Made by a program: the position numbers and the translations under genes. From the NCBI GenBank assembly GCA_023957975.1, contig JAMLGM010000005.1, positions 124,001 through 188,000 of the forward strand: 64,000 bases of DNA. The letters run 5' to 3'. This stretch comes from Microthrixaceae bacterium (GTDB lineage Bacteria > Actinomycetota > Acidimicrobiia > Acidimicrobiales > Microtrichaceae). Position 1 is the first letter of the stretch, and each line of letters starts with the position of its first letter. This document shows, piece after piece, positions 50,847 through 59,717 of this stretch. The notes under the pieces are model-generated. The model was not told the DNA's origin, ran no database searches, and was given only the letters and a program-made list of their open reading frames with translations.

Positions 50847-52220
50847 TCAGTCCTGGCGGCGACGGTACTTCACCGTCGTCGGCGACTTCATTTGCACCAC
50901 CATCTTCGAGTGGTCGTTGACGTAGGACTCCGGCGGGGCACCCAACTCGAAATCCCAGTCCTTCAACAGCACCGACAGAATCACCTTGAGCTGCATCATC
51001 GCGAACTGTGCGCCGACGCAACGGTGGCGGCCAGCGCCGAAGGGGATCCAGTTCCAGGGGTTCTCAAGGTCCTCGGCGCGGCCGTCGAGGTAGCGACCCG
51101 GGTCGAAGCGGTCGGCGTCGGGGAAGGACTCCTCGATCCGGTTCGAAATCGCCGGAGTGGCACCGACCAGCCATCCCTCGGGAACCGTGTAGCCGGCCAC
51201 CTCGAAGGGTTCCTTGGCCACGCGCAACAGCAGGATGAGTGGCGGGTGAAGGCGCAACGTCTCTTTGATCGCCGCTTCGGTGATCGGCATTTCCCGCAGC
51301 GCCTGATAGGAGGCCGAGCGGCCATCCGCGTACAACTCGTCGAGTTCGCCGCGCACCGCTGCGAGATGCTCGGGATTGCGCAGCAACTCGATGAGGGTCC
51401 AGCTCAGGGTGGTGGAGGTGGTGTGGTGGCCGGCGAACATCATCGAGATGAACATGCCGGTGATGTAGTCGGCGGAGAAAGCGAGCGAGCCGTCCTCGTT
51501 CTTGATGCTCAACAACACGTCGACCAGGTCGCGGTCGTCGCCTTCGGGCGCGGGCTCGGCCAGGCGCTTTTGCAGGATGGCATCGATCAGGGCCACGAGT
51601 TCCTCGCGGGCCGCATCTCGTCGGTGAAACGACGCGATGTCCATGTAGGGGTCGACGAACGCGAGGGCATCGGTGCCCTTTTCGAGATCGTGGAAGAGCT
51701 CCGCGAACTCAGCGGTCAGGTCCTCCCGAAACCGCGGACCGATGAGGCAGGTGGTCGAGGTGTAGATCGTGAGTTCGGCGAACCAGTCGAGCATCTCGAA
51801 TTGGCCGGCCTCGCCGAAGCGTTCGCACATCCGGTCGATCTCGGCGTGGATCTTCTCCGCATGGCCGCGCATGTATTTGTCGCGCAGCGCCTGGTTGTGC
51901 ATCATCTCCCGACGCCGCTCGGCCGAGGCGTCGAACACGACGCCCTCTCCGAACACCGGCTTCATGAACGGGTAGGCCTCGGCCTGATCGAGCGCCGATT
52001 CGGGTGCCCGAAAGTAGGGCTCGTTCGCCTCGGAGCCGCTCAGTAGTGCCACCGGGCGATCGACGAGCATGAAGGCGCCCACGTCGCCGTGTTCGGCGCG
52101 GACTCTGGCCATGAGGCCGATCGGGTCGTGGCGCAACTCCTCGAGATGGCCGGTGGTGTCGTCGCCGCCGGAGACGAACTCCGGGATGCGTGGCTCATTG
52201 GCGGTGTCGGTGTCGGTCAT
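50847..52220 (-). CDS. cyp51: CYP51-like cytochrome P450 (sterol 14-alpha-demethylase family)
   Basis: The 457-residue P450 has the heme motif FGAGRHRCVGAQFA, the ExxR helix KETLRLHPPLILL, the I-helix FAGHHTTSTTLSW, the BC region YPFMKPVFGEGVVFDAS and the tail YVNDHSKMVVQ. By eye it aligns with M. tuberculosis CYP51 along its whole length. CYP51 removes the 14-alpha-methyl group of sterols. Whether the host makes or degrades sterols is unknown. AGGGGGA lies seven bases upstream of the ATG. It is cotranscribed with a 3Fe-4S ferredoxin, the usual redox partner. Confidence 0.93.
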   Translation of the reverse strand: MTDTDTANEPRIPEFVSGGDDTTGHLEELRHDPIGLMARVRAEHGDVGAFMLVDRPVALLSGSEANEPYFRAPESALDQAEAYPFMKPVFGEGVVFDASAERRREMMHNQALRDKYMRGHAEKIHAEIDRMCERFGEAGQFEMLDWFAELTIYTSTTCLIGPRFREDLTAEFAELFHDLEKGTDALAFVDPYMDIASFHRRDAAREELVALIDAILQKRLAEPAPEGDDRDLVDVLLSIKNEDGSLAFSADYITGMFISMMFAGHHTTSTTLSWTLIELLRNPEHLAAVRGELDELYADGRSASYQALREMPITEAAIKETLRLHPPLILLLRVAKEPFEVAGYTVPEGWLVGATPAISNRIEESFPDADRFDPGRYLDGRAEDLENPWNWIPFGAGRHRCVGAQFAMMQLKVILSVLLKDWDFELGAPPESYVNDHSKMVVQMKSPTTVKYRRRQD

Positions 52221-52251
52221 GACGGTTCCCCCTGGTCTGAGACCGTTGCGG

Positions 52252-53061
52252 TCAGTTCGTTTCCGATTGGTCGGAGGTGTCGCTGCGACGCGGCAGCGGC
52301 GCCTCCGGGTTGAGTTCGACGAGCGACCACAGCATTCCCCGCGGCGCCGTGGCGACGTGCACGATGGCCGCGGCTATGTCGTCGGCGTCGATGAACCCGC
52401 CGTGGCGCAACACGCCCCAGCGCTGCCATTCGCGCATCGTGTGGTCGAGAAGTTGTTGGTCCCAGCCCCAACCCATTTCGGTGAGGGTGGGTCCGGGCCG
52501 AACGATCGAGGCCCGCACGCCCGTTCCCTCGAATTCCATCTGCGCGGTGCGGGCGTAGGCCTCGAGCGCAGCCTTCGAGGAGTTGTAGGCGGCCGACATG
52601 ACCCGCGGGACCGACGCGTTCATCGACGACACGTACACGATGTCGCCGCGACCTCGCTCGATCATGGCCGAGCCAATCACGGAGGTGAGGCGCTGTGGAC
52701 CGAAGACGTTGACGTCGTAGTGCCTGGCGAAACGTGCGGCGTCATCGCTGTGTACGGTCGACGGCTCGTTGTCGCCGGCGTTGGACACGACGATGTCGAT
52801 CTCGCCGATCGCCGCCTCGGCGGCTCTGACGCCGGCGTCGATGGAATCGAGGTCTCCGACGTCCATCGCGACGCCGACCGCCTCACCGCCGTCGGAGCGG
52901 ATCGCGGCGGCGAGTTCGTCGAGACGGTCGAGGCGCCGCGCCGCGATCGCCACCGGGTGCCCGATCGCCGCAAAGGCGCGGGCGGTCGCCGCACCGATGC
53001 CGGCCGAGGCCCCCGTGACCAGGACCGGACGGCGGGTCGGGTGCGGTTCGAACCGTGCCAT
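52252..53061 (-). CDS. SDR-family oxidoreductase
   Basis: The 269-residue protein has VTGASAGIGAATARAFAAIG, IVVSNAGDNEPS, VYVSSMNASVPRV (Ser) and YNSSKAALEAYARTAQ (YxxxK). Length is normal for a classical SDR. AIAARRLDRLDELA after the second strand favours NADPH. It lies between the two P450 genes, and its ATG shares one base with the upstream CYP123-like stop (TGATG). The syntenic gene in M. tuberculosis, as I recall, is Rv0765c. Confidence 0.93.
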   Translation of the reverse strand: MARFEPHPTRRPVLVTGASAGIGAATARAFAAIGHPVAIAARRLDRLDELAAAIRSDGGEAVGVAMDVGDLDSIDAGVRAAEAAIGEIDIVVSNAGDNEPSTVHSDDAARFARHYDVNVFGPQRLTSVIGSAMIERGRGDIVYVSSMNASVPRVMSAAYNSSKAALEAYARTAQMEFEGTGVRASIVRPGPTLTEMGWGWDQQLLDHTMREWQRWGVLRHGGFIDADDIAAAIVHVATAPRGMLWSLVELNPEAPLPRRSDTSDQSETN

Positions 53062-54254
53062 CAGGAGGCGGCCCGCAGCGCCAAGGTGGATGGAAGCGCC
53101 GAGAACCCGCGCACGTTGACCGAGTGCACCCGTTCGATACCCGATGGGTCCAGCTCGTAGCCGGCGACCCTGGCGACGAATTCTTCGAGCGCGACCTTGG
53201 CTTCCAGCCGGGCGAGCGAGGCGCCCATGCAGAAGTGCCGTCCGACCCCGAAGCTCAGGATCTGGCTGGTGTCGCGCCCGATGCGATACTCCTCGGGGGC
53301 ATCGAACACCGTCTCGTCGTGATTGGCCGAGCCCGCCAGCAACAGCACCCGGGAACCGGCCGGGATGACACCGCCGGCGATCTCGACATCCTCGGTCGTG
53401 GTGCGTGCCAGCACCTGCGAGGAGGTGTCGTAACGCAACGTTTCCTCGATCCACTCCTCGACGCTGCGCTGCCCCGACCACACGGCGTCGCGTTGATCCG
53501 GGTTGCGCCAAGCCCAGTAGAGCGCGTTGCCCAACAGTTTGGTCGTGGTCTCGTTGCCGGCGACGACCATCAGGAACAGGAAGGCGACGATCTCGTCGTG
53601 GGCGAGCTTCTCGTCGTCGATCTCGGCGTCGATCAACGCACTCGTCAGGTCATCGGTACGCGTCTTGCGCCGCTGGGCGACCATGTCGTCGTAGTAACCG
53701 AACAGCGTCATCGCCGCCTCGATTCCGGCTGCGGGCACCCCCTCGACCCCTTCCTCGCGATGCACGAGCAGGTCGGCGAGGCGGCGGATCTCGTCGCGGT
53801 CCGCCTTCGGCACCCCCATCATCTCGCTGATGACGTCCATCGGCATGCGCCCGGCGAAGTCTTTGATGATGTCGTAGGGCTCGCCGTCGCGTGCGCCGTC
53901 GAGGTAGTCGATCGCGATCTCGCGGATCTGACCTTCCAACTCGACGACTCGCCGGGGGGTGAATCCGCGGGCGACCAGGGCGCGCATTCGCGTATGACGA
54001 GGCGGATCCATGGCCAGAAACGACATGGTCTTGTAGGCGTGGGGGCCCGTGGCCTCCTTGTCGAGGGAAACGCCGTCGGCACTTGAGAACCGTGCCGAAT
54101 CACGAAAGCCCGCGCCCACGTCCTCGTGGCGCGACAGCGCGTAGAAGTTGAGGTCGTCGTTGCGATAGAGCGGCGCCTCGGAGCGAAGTCGGGCGTAGAT
54201 TGGGTACGGGTTCTCGTGCGACTCGTAGTCGTACGGGCTGTAGTGAACGGTCAT
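53061..54254 (-). CDS. Cytochrome P450 (CYP123-like)
   Basis: The 397-residue P450 has the heme motif FGVGRHFCMGASLARLEA, EETLRYDTSSQVLARTT (ExxR), the I-helix FLFLMVVAGNETTTKLLG and the N-terminal substrate region MSFLAMDPPRHTRMRALVARG. It is a soluble, class I P450. The gene order with CYP51 suggests CYP123, the product of the equivalent M. tuberculosis locus; the substrate is not known. Its ATG overlaps the TetR stop by four bases. Confidence 0.9.
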   Translation of the reverse strand: MTVHYSPYDYESHENPYPIYARLRSEAPLYRNDDLNFYALSRHEDVGAGFRDSARFSSADGVSLDKEATGPHAYKTMSFLAMDPPRHTRMRALVARGFTPRRVVELEGQIREIAIDYLDGARDGEPYDIIKDFAGRMPMDVISEMMGVPKADRDEIRRLADLLVHREEGVEGVPAAGIEAAMTLFGYYDDMVAQRRKTRTDDLTSALIDAEIDDEKLAHDEIVAFLFLMVVAGNETTTKLLGNALYWAWRNPDQRDAVWSGQRSVEEWIEETLRYDTSSQVLARTTTEDVEIAGGVIPAGSRVLLLAGSANHDETVFDAPEEYRIGRDTSQILSFGVGRHFCMGASLARLEAKVALEEFVARVAGYELDPSGIERVHSVNVRGFSALPSTLALRAAS

Positions 54255-54829
54255 GTGCGTCCCCCCAAGATGAGTGTTGCGGATTCGATGAGGCGGTCGC
54301 CGAGCTCGTCGTACGACAGGTGGCCGGTGCCGGCCTGGAGCAGGGCTCCGGCGTAGAGCAGTTCGAGCGAGTGGACGACCAACAGATCGTCCGCGCCGAG
54401 CGAGTTGGTGAGTCGGATGCGGATGTTGGCGCCGATGCGGTCGCGCAGTCGTTTCACCTGCGGATCATGGGCCAGCAGTGCGGTGGTCACCGCCGCGGAG
54501 AGCTCGGGCTCGTCGGCCACCAGGTTCGACACGGACCGCAGAGCGTCGGCGACGCGTTGAGCGGCCGGGCGGTCGTCGTTGGACTGTGGGAGCGGCAACT
54601 CCTTGAGTCGACGCCAGAACACCTCCGACACGAGGTGCTCCTTGGAATCGAAGTAGGTGTAGGCCGTCGCGGCCGCCACCCCCGCCCGGGCGGCGACGTT
54701 GCGCACCGTCAGCCCGGCGAAGCCGACCGTTCGGATCTCGTCGACAGCCGCGTCGACCAGACGATTGATCGTCTCGACCTGACGGGGAGACGGGCGCTCG
54801 GAGCGTGCGGCGACTGCTGAACTGGACAT
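54251..54829 (-). CDS. TetR-family regulator of the P450 operon
   Basis: The 192-residue protein has the TetR HTH VETINRLVDAAVDEIRTVGF, LTVRNVAARAGVAAATAYTY and FDSKEHLVSEVFWRRL. It is the first gene of the P450 operon and its promoter holds two copies of ACTGGACA-N2-TGTCCAG, so it is probably autoregulated. The inducer is unknown, possibly a sterol or lipid acid. The start codon itself lies in the first operator copy. Confidence 0.92.
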   Translation of the reverse strand: MSSSAVAARSERPSPRQVETINRLVDAAVDEIRTVGFAGLTVRNVAARAGVAAATAYTYFDSKEHLVSEVFWRRLKELPLPQSNDDRPAAQRVADALRSVSNLVADEPELSAAVTTALLAHDPQVKRLRDRIGANIRIRLTNSLGADDLLVVHSLELLYAGALLQAGTGHLSYDELGDRLIESATLILGGRT

Positions 54830-54867
54830 GTGTCCAGGACACTACTGGACACCTGTCCAGTTTTCAA
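54821..54867 (-). promoter_or_regulatory. Promoter with two TetR operators for the P450 operon
   Basis: ACTGGACA-TG-TGTCCAG (54821-54837) and ACTGGACA-CC-TGTCCAGT (54844-54861) are inverted repeats 23 bp apart, centre to centre. On the minus strand, TTGAAA (54867-54862) and TAGTGT (54844-54839) are 17 bases apart. The second repeat fills the spacer and the first covers the start codon at 54829, about ten bases after the -10. The arrangement is that of a tightly repressed promoter with a very short leader. Confidence 0.7.
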
Positions 54868-54971
54868 CCAGCAATAGCGGTTGCGCCAAACGCATCGCGA
54901 CACAGGACTCGGCGCGCTAGCGGGTCGGATGTGACCCGCTGGCGCGCCCAGTCCCCGCGAGACCGCCCGCT

Positions 54972-55790
54972 TCAACCCCGTGGCAACAATGCCAACTGGC
55001 GCGACTGGGCCACCAACGTGCCCGCAGCGTCCCAATACCAGCCATCGACCTCCATGAATCCGGTACTGACGAATCGGGTCCGTACCTCACAACAGAGCCA
55101 GTCGTCGACGGGCACGGCACGGATGTGGCCGGTGAGTTCCACCGTCGGCGCCCACCCCATCGGCAGGTCGAGATTGAAGATGGTCGGAGGGAAGGCGTCG
55201 ATGGCCACGAGCAGTGCGTCAGTGGTCAACAGCTCGCCGTCGCCGAGACGGAACCACCCGCGATAGCGCGGCATACCGGTGCGTTCACCGAACACGAAAC
55301 CGAGGTCGCGAGGGTCGATCAGGAGGTCGACCCGACGCATGAATTCGGGCGTCGTTTCCTGGGCCCCCATCTCAACGCACTCCTGTCGTGGCAACACGTC
55401 GGGTGCGGCGCCGTCGATCCAGGTCGGAAACTCGCCGCGCTCGGACAGATCGCCGTAGGTGGCGAGCGCGGTGATGACCGGCTTGGAGTCGGCGTTGAGC
55501 ATCGTCGCCCGTGCCGTCGAGAAACGCTTCCCCTCCTTGACGGTTTCGACATCGATGCTGACGGGACCCGGCCGTCCCGGCGACAGGTAGTGCGCGGTGA
55601 TCGTCATCGGATCCGGCCGCCCGGTGACCTCGGCGATCGATCGGCCCACGATTGCGAGCAGGTAGCCGCCGTGGGTGTTGCCGAGGATGTCCCACCCGTC
55701 GTGGATGGTGGCGCGGCAACGGGTCGAGTCGGGTTGTTCTTCGTGTGGAGTCCGCCCGAGGCGGGTCACCGCTGAAGCATCGAGGTACAT
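54972..55790 (-). CDS. Acyl-CoA thioesterase-like (double-hotdog) protein
   Basis: The 272-residue protein has the TesB/thioesterase-like layout: DILGNTHGGYLLAIVGRSIA, PMTITAHYLSPGRPGPVSID (first hotdog) and TTDALLVAIDAFPPTIFNLD, MGWAPTVELTGHIRAVP, GFMEVDGWYWDAAGTLVAQS (second hotdog). It is expected to hydrolyse acyl-CoA. Length matches actinobacterial thioesterases. It lies upstream of the P450 operon on the same strand but is separated from it by 142 bp and the TetR promoter. Confidence 0.85.
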   Translation of the reverse strand: MYLDASAVTRLGRTPHEEQPDSTRCRATIHDGWDILGNTHGGYLLAIVGRSIAEVTGRPDPMTITAHYLSPGRPGPVSIDVETVKEGKRFSTARATMLNADSKPVITALATYGDLSERGEFPTWIDGAAPDVLPRQECVEMGAQETTPEFMRRVDLLIDPRDLGFVFGERTGMPRYRGWFRLGDGELLTTDALLVAIDAFPPTIFNLDLPMGWAPTVELTGHIRAVPVDDWLCCEVRTRFVSTGFMEVDGWYWDAAGTLVAQSRQLALLPRG

Positions 55791-56111
55791 CGGGCCACTC
55801 GACCACAGCCGACTCGACGCTGTCCAACGTCAGCGGTCAGCGACGACCGGCCCGCAGACGCGGGTGTGCACGACTCCGATCCCCTTGGGCTACAATTGGT
55901 CCTGCGGTTGGCGGGGCGTTCCCGCTCATCCGGCCCCTCGCCTCGGCGTCGGTTCGGGTCCTTCCGCAGGGGGTCACGTGCCAGACGGTCGACCCCACGT
56001 CTTGCGGACGACGTTTCATCGCCTTCGCGAGCAGCCATTCTCCAACACCTCACCGCCGTCGATGCTCGACGGTGATGGTTCATCGATGCATCGACGGGGC
56101 TCGCCACACCT
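55791..56111. other. Gene-free region before the SNF2 gene
   Basis: This 321-bp stretch between divergent genes has short reading frames but none with convincing codon bias or a ribosome binding site. A TACAAT hexamer near 55891 (GGGCTACAATTGG) could be a -10 box for the SNF2 gene but has no good -35 partner. No tRNA, strong hairpin or mobile element was found. Confidence 0.4.
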
Positions 56112-59100
56112 ATGGCCGACGCACACAACAGTTCCGCTGCCACAGCCGCTGCGACCGACGACCAGTTCCGCTCGGCGGTCGAGGCGCACGCGTACGGCGA
56201 AGCAACGCCGGAACAGATGGAGATCCTGCAGGCCGACGAACGCCGCTGGACCAACATGCTCATCCACCTCCTCGAGGACACCGAGAACACGATCGAGGTT
56301 CTCGAGGCATCCCAGGACGAGGACCGTTTCCAGGCACTCGCCGATTTCCAGACCGAGCACCGGCATCTGATCTCGGCCTATGCCCGCCTCACCGGAGACG
56401 TCGAGGCCCTCGACATCGATCCGAACCACGCCGGCCTCGGCCATCCGACGGCGGTGCTGTTGCAGCTCAGTTGGGAGCCCGGCAAGGTCATCGCCTGGGC
56501 CGCGGGCCCGACCGTCGGGGCCGCAGACCTCGACCGGGTCGCAGAGTTGCTGTCCCAGGCCGGTGCCTCCGCTTCGGGATGGTCGAAACACCCGTCGATC
56601 AAACTCCCCGACGGCACCAGCGCCGAGGCACTGGCCATCCCCGCCAGCGAACTCCTCGGCTGGCTCGTGAGCCTCGGCGGCGACGACGCCAGCCCACTCG
56701 TCGGGCCCTCCGGGCGATGGCTCGGCCAGGTCGCGGTGTGGGCGGTCGACCTCGCGGCGCGTGGAGCGATGGTGCCGCTGTTGCGTCAACGTCGCCGCAA
56801 CAAGAAGAACCACGATCCGAACCTCAGCGCCTTTTCGGTGCGGTGGACCCCGACGCTCATCGACAACGAGCGCCTCGAGTACTTCGCCGAGACGATGCCG
56901 GGCGCGTGCACCGCGGCCTCGCCGGCCACCGACGGCCGCGAAGTCGTCAAGACCGCGCTCACCGGCATGGTCGATGCCATCTGTCGCATGGCGGCATCGA
57001 TGGTGGACGTACCCGCTCCCCCGCCCCAGGTGCGCAATGCGCGAGACACTGCCGAGACCTTCCTCGCCAGCCTCGACGGCAGCCACTTCGACGCGCCGAC
57101 CCACTGCGGCAACGAACTCGTGGGGCGCATCGATCGCTGGGCGCGACCGGTCGTCAACGGCAACCCCAACCGACTCATCCTGCAACTCGATCCGCCCGAC
57201 ACCGCCAACGCCTGGCACCTCATCGTGTTGGCCGAGGATCCCGATGGGCAGCTCGTTTCGGTCGAGGTTGCGCTCGTCAATGCCGGCGCGCGGCGTCGGG
57301 AAATCGAAGACCAACTCGTGCGGCTCGAACGGCTCCTTCCGGTGCTGTTGCGCCCGGGGTCCAACCGGCGCGGCGAGGTGTTGCTGAGCCAGGACGAGGC
57401 CTGGGAGCTGATGAGCAAGACCGGGCCCGAACTCGCCATGTCGGGCTACGACGTGCGGGTGCCGGCGCTGTCGACGAGGAAGGCGACCCCCTCGCTGCGG
57501 CTCACCTCCGAGTCCACGGGCAGCGTCGTCGGGGCACATCAACTGGCAAACGTACGGTGGTCGGCGGTTTTCGACGATGTCGAGCTCACCGCCGCCGACA
57601 TCAGCCGCCTCGCCCAGGAGGCGCGGCCGCTCGTGCGATCCGGCGGCCGTTGGGTGGCGATCGACCACCAGGACCTGGCGAATGCCGCCGCAGCCCTCGC
57701 CGAACGCTCCACGACCACTCAACTCACCGGCGCCGAAATGCTGCGCCAGGCGCTCGGCTTGGACGGAGGCGGGCTGTCGGGCGGGATCAGCCTTGCCGGC
57801 TCCGGCTGGGCGAACGACCTGCTTGCGGCGGCGGGGGCGGTGTCGGCCGCAGATGTCGAGACCCCACCCGAGTTCGACGGCGACCTGCGGTCCTATCAAA
57901 AGGAGGCGCTCGGATGGCTCGGCTTCCTCGACGAAGCCGGCCTTGGCGGCTGCCTTGCGCTCGACATGGGGCTGGGTAAGACCCCGACGATGCTCGCGCA
58001 CCTTGCGCAGACCAGCGAGGGGGGCCCAGCGCTCGTCATCGCACCGCCGGCGGTGATCGGCAACTGGGCATCGGAGGCGCACAAGTTCACCCCGAAGCTC
58101 AAGATCATGGTCCATCACGGCCCGAGCCGTGCCGAGGGCCGCCAGATCGCGCAGATCGCCGCGCTCAACGACGTCATCATCACGACCTACGGCACGGCCG
58201 TGCGCGACATTGCCGATCTCGAGGACATCGAGTGGGCCCGAGTGGTGCTCGACGAGGCACAGGCGATCAAGAACCCTGCGAACGACACCTCACGGCAGCT
58301 TCGACGGCTCAACGCCCGCTGCAAGGTGGCCCTCACGGGCACTCCCATCGAGAACGGCCTCGGCGACCTGTGGTCGATTCTCGATTTCACCAACCCCGGC
58401 CTCGTCGGGGCACGGTCGCAGTTCATCGCATCGCTTCAGGCCACCAACGGTGCCGGGGCCGAAGGAGCCGAGAGCGCACTGCGCACGCTCAACGGCATCC
58501 TGGTGTTCCGCCGCACCAAGTCGGAACCGGCGATCGCTGCGGAACTGCCCGATCGCGTCGACACCCTCGATCACTGCTCGATGACCCCCGAACAGATCGG
58601 GTTGTATCAGGCGGTGCTCGACCGGCTCGTGACCCACAGCTCCGACGACGCCGAACCGCGCAAGGGTGAGGTGCTCGCGGCGATCACCGCGCTCAAACAG
58701 ATCTGCAACCACCCCGCCGCCTACCAGGACGACGGCCGCCCACTCGCGGGCCGATCCGGCAAGCTCGCCCGCCTCGAGGAGATCGTCCACTCGGTGTTCG
58801 CCGTCGGCGAGAAGGTGTTGATCTTCACGCACTTCGCCGAGTGGGGTGGCCGCATGGCACAGCACCTGACGTCGATCACCGGCAAGAAGGTGAACTGCTA
58901 TCACGGCGGACTGAGCCGCACGGTGCGCGACGAGATGATCCGCGAGTTCCAGCAGTCCGATGGGCCCGGCGCGCTCGTGCTGTCGCTGAAAGCCGGTGGA
59001 ACCGGCCTGAACCTGACCGCCGCGAGCCACGTCGTGTTGTATGACCGTTGGTGGAACCCGGCGGTCGAGGATCAGGCCCGAGATCGCGCCTGGAGAATCG

Positions 59101-59345
59101 GCCAAACCAAGACGGTCATCTGCCACCGGCTCGTGTGCCCGGGCACGGTCGACGAGAAGGTCGAGGAGGTCGTGGCCGACAAGCGTCGCATCGCCGATCT
59201 CGTCTTGCCCAAGTCGTCGTCGCTGTCCGACCTCGACGCCGATCAGTTGCGTCAGGCCCTGGGGCTCAACGCCGATGCCATCCTCACCGAGGAGTCCGAG
59301 TTGGCCGAAGAGAACGAGTTGCTCACCGGAGGTGCCCTCGCATGA
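56112..59345 (+). CDS. SNF2-family DNA helicase/ATPase
   Basis: The 1077-residue protein has a C-terminal SNF2 ATPase: YQKEALGWLGFLDEAGLGGC, LDMGLGKTPTMLAHL (motif I), VVLDEAQAIKNPAN (motif II, DEAQ), LTGTPIENGLGDLWS (motif III), and VLSLKAGGTGLNLT, HVVLYDRWWNPAVEDQARDR, WRIGQTKTV (motifs V and VI). The first about 590 residues are a distinct region without recognised motifs, as in many bacterial SNF2 proteins. It probably remodels DNA-protein complexes or takes part in repair or defence. A small gene overlaps its end by four bases. Confidence 0.92.
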   Translation: MADAHNSSAATAAATDDQFRSAVEAHAYGEATPEQMEILQADERRWTNMLIHLLEDTENTIEVLEASQDEDRFQALADFQTEHRHLISAYARLTGDVEALDIDPNHAGLGHPTAVLLQLSWEPGKVIAWAAGPTVGAADLDRVAELLSQAGASASGWSKHPSIKLPDGTSAEALAIPASELLGWLVSLGGDDASPLVGPSGRWLGQVAVWAVDLAARGAMVPLLRQRRRNKKNHDPNLSAFSVRWTPTLIDNERLEYFAETMPGACTAASPATDGREVVKTALTGMVDAICRMAASMVDVPAPPPQVRNARDTAETFLASLDGSHFDAPTHCGNELVGRIDRWARPVVNGNPNRLILQLDPPDTANAWHLIVLAEDPDGQLVSVEVALVNAGARRREIEDQLVRLERLLPVLLRPGSNRRGEVLLSQDEAWELMSKTGPELAMSGYDVRVPALSTRKATPSLRLTSESTGSVVGAHQLANVRWSAVFDDVELTAADISRLAQEARPLVRSGGRWVAIDHQDLANAAAALAERSTTTQLTGAEMLRQALGLDGGGLSGGISLAGSGWANDLLAAAGAVSAADVETPPEFDGDLRSYQKEALGWLGFLDEAGLGGCLALDMGLGKTPTMLAHLAQTSEGGPALVIAPPAVIGNWASEAHKFTPKLKIMVHHGPSRAEGRQIAQIAALNDVIITTYGTAVRDIADLEDIEWARVVLDEAQAIKNPANDTSRQLRRLNARCKVALTGTPIENGLGDLWSILDFTNPGLVGARSQFIASLQATNGAGAEGAESALRTLNGILVFRRTKSEPAIAAELPDRVDTLDHCSMTPEQIGLYQAVLDRLVTHSSDDAEPRKGEVLAAITALKQICNHPAAYQDDGRPLAGRSGKLARLEEIVHSVFAVGEKVLIFTHFAEWGGRMAQHLTSITGKKVNCYHGGLSRTVRDEMIREFQQSDGPGALVLSLKAGGTGLNLTAASHVVLYDRWWNPAVEDQARDRAWRIGQTKTVICHRLVCPGTVDEKVEEVVADKRRIADLVLPKSSSLSDLDADQLRQALGLNADAILTEESELAEENELLTGGALA

Positions 59346-59650
59346 GCCGATCCCGTCGATCCAACAAGCAACGATCCCAGGGCACCCAGCGCTACGCGGC
59401 TCAAGGCGCCGCTCGCGGCGCGAGGGCTCAGGCGCCGACCCGCGACTTCTGGGGGAGTTTCGACGACCTACCCGAGGGCGACGAACGAGTGCACCCGGCC
59501 GCCGACCCCGCCGCCGTCGTGTTGTCGCTGGGCAGTCCGCCGCTCGTCGGCCACGAGCAACTCGCCGAGCACTACTTCCGCGCCATCTACGAACGCGCGG
59601 GCGGCTTGGCCTACGCGGTCGCCGCCGGCAACGCGATGATCGCCGAGTAG
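59342..59650 (+). CDS. Small hypothetical protein coupled to the SNF2 gene
   Basis: The 102-residue protein starts MSRSRRSNKQRSQGTQRYAA, with a basic, low-complexity N-terminal half, and a folded-looking C-terminal half (PAAVVLSLGSPPLVGHEQLA, YFRAIYERAGGLAYAVAAGN). Its ATG overlaps the SNF2 stop (ATGA), so the two are cotranslated. No family was recognised. A basic tail followed by a helical domain could bind nucleic acid or the helicase itself. The gene ends 16 bp before a long palindrome. Confidence 0.6.
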   Translation: MSRSRRSNKQRSQGTQRYAAQGAARGARAQAPTRDFWGSFDDLPEGDERVHPAADPAAVVLSLGSPPLVGHEQLAEHYFRAIYERAGGLAYAVAAGNAMIAE

Positions 59651-59665
59651 CGCCCCTGCCCCGCC

Positions 59666-59717
59666 CGTTCTGCGATAACGAGTGGTCGTGATCACGACCA
59701 CTCGTTATCGCAGAACG
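59666..59717. repeat. 52-bp perfect palindrome, copy 1
   Basis: The arm CGTTCTGCGATAACGAGTGG continues to GTCGTGA at the centre, where TGATCA is the axis (59691/59692); the other arm is its exact complement (26 bp each, no loop). A related palindrome lies at 61835-61892. It follows the SNF2 operon and encodes the C-terminal SFCDNEWS-stop of the convergent PH-domain gene. It could end both transcripts or be a dispersed repeat element. Confidence 0.9.

Noticed and set aside
59651..59691. Frame on the plus strand ending in CDNEWS through the palindrome
   Set aside because: It is a frame shadow created by the symmetry of the palindrome; the real small gene ends at 59650.
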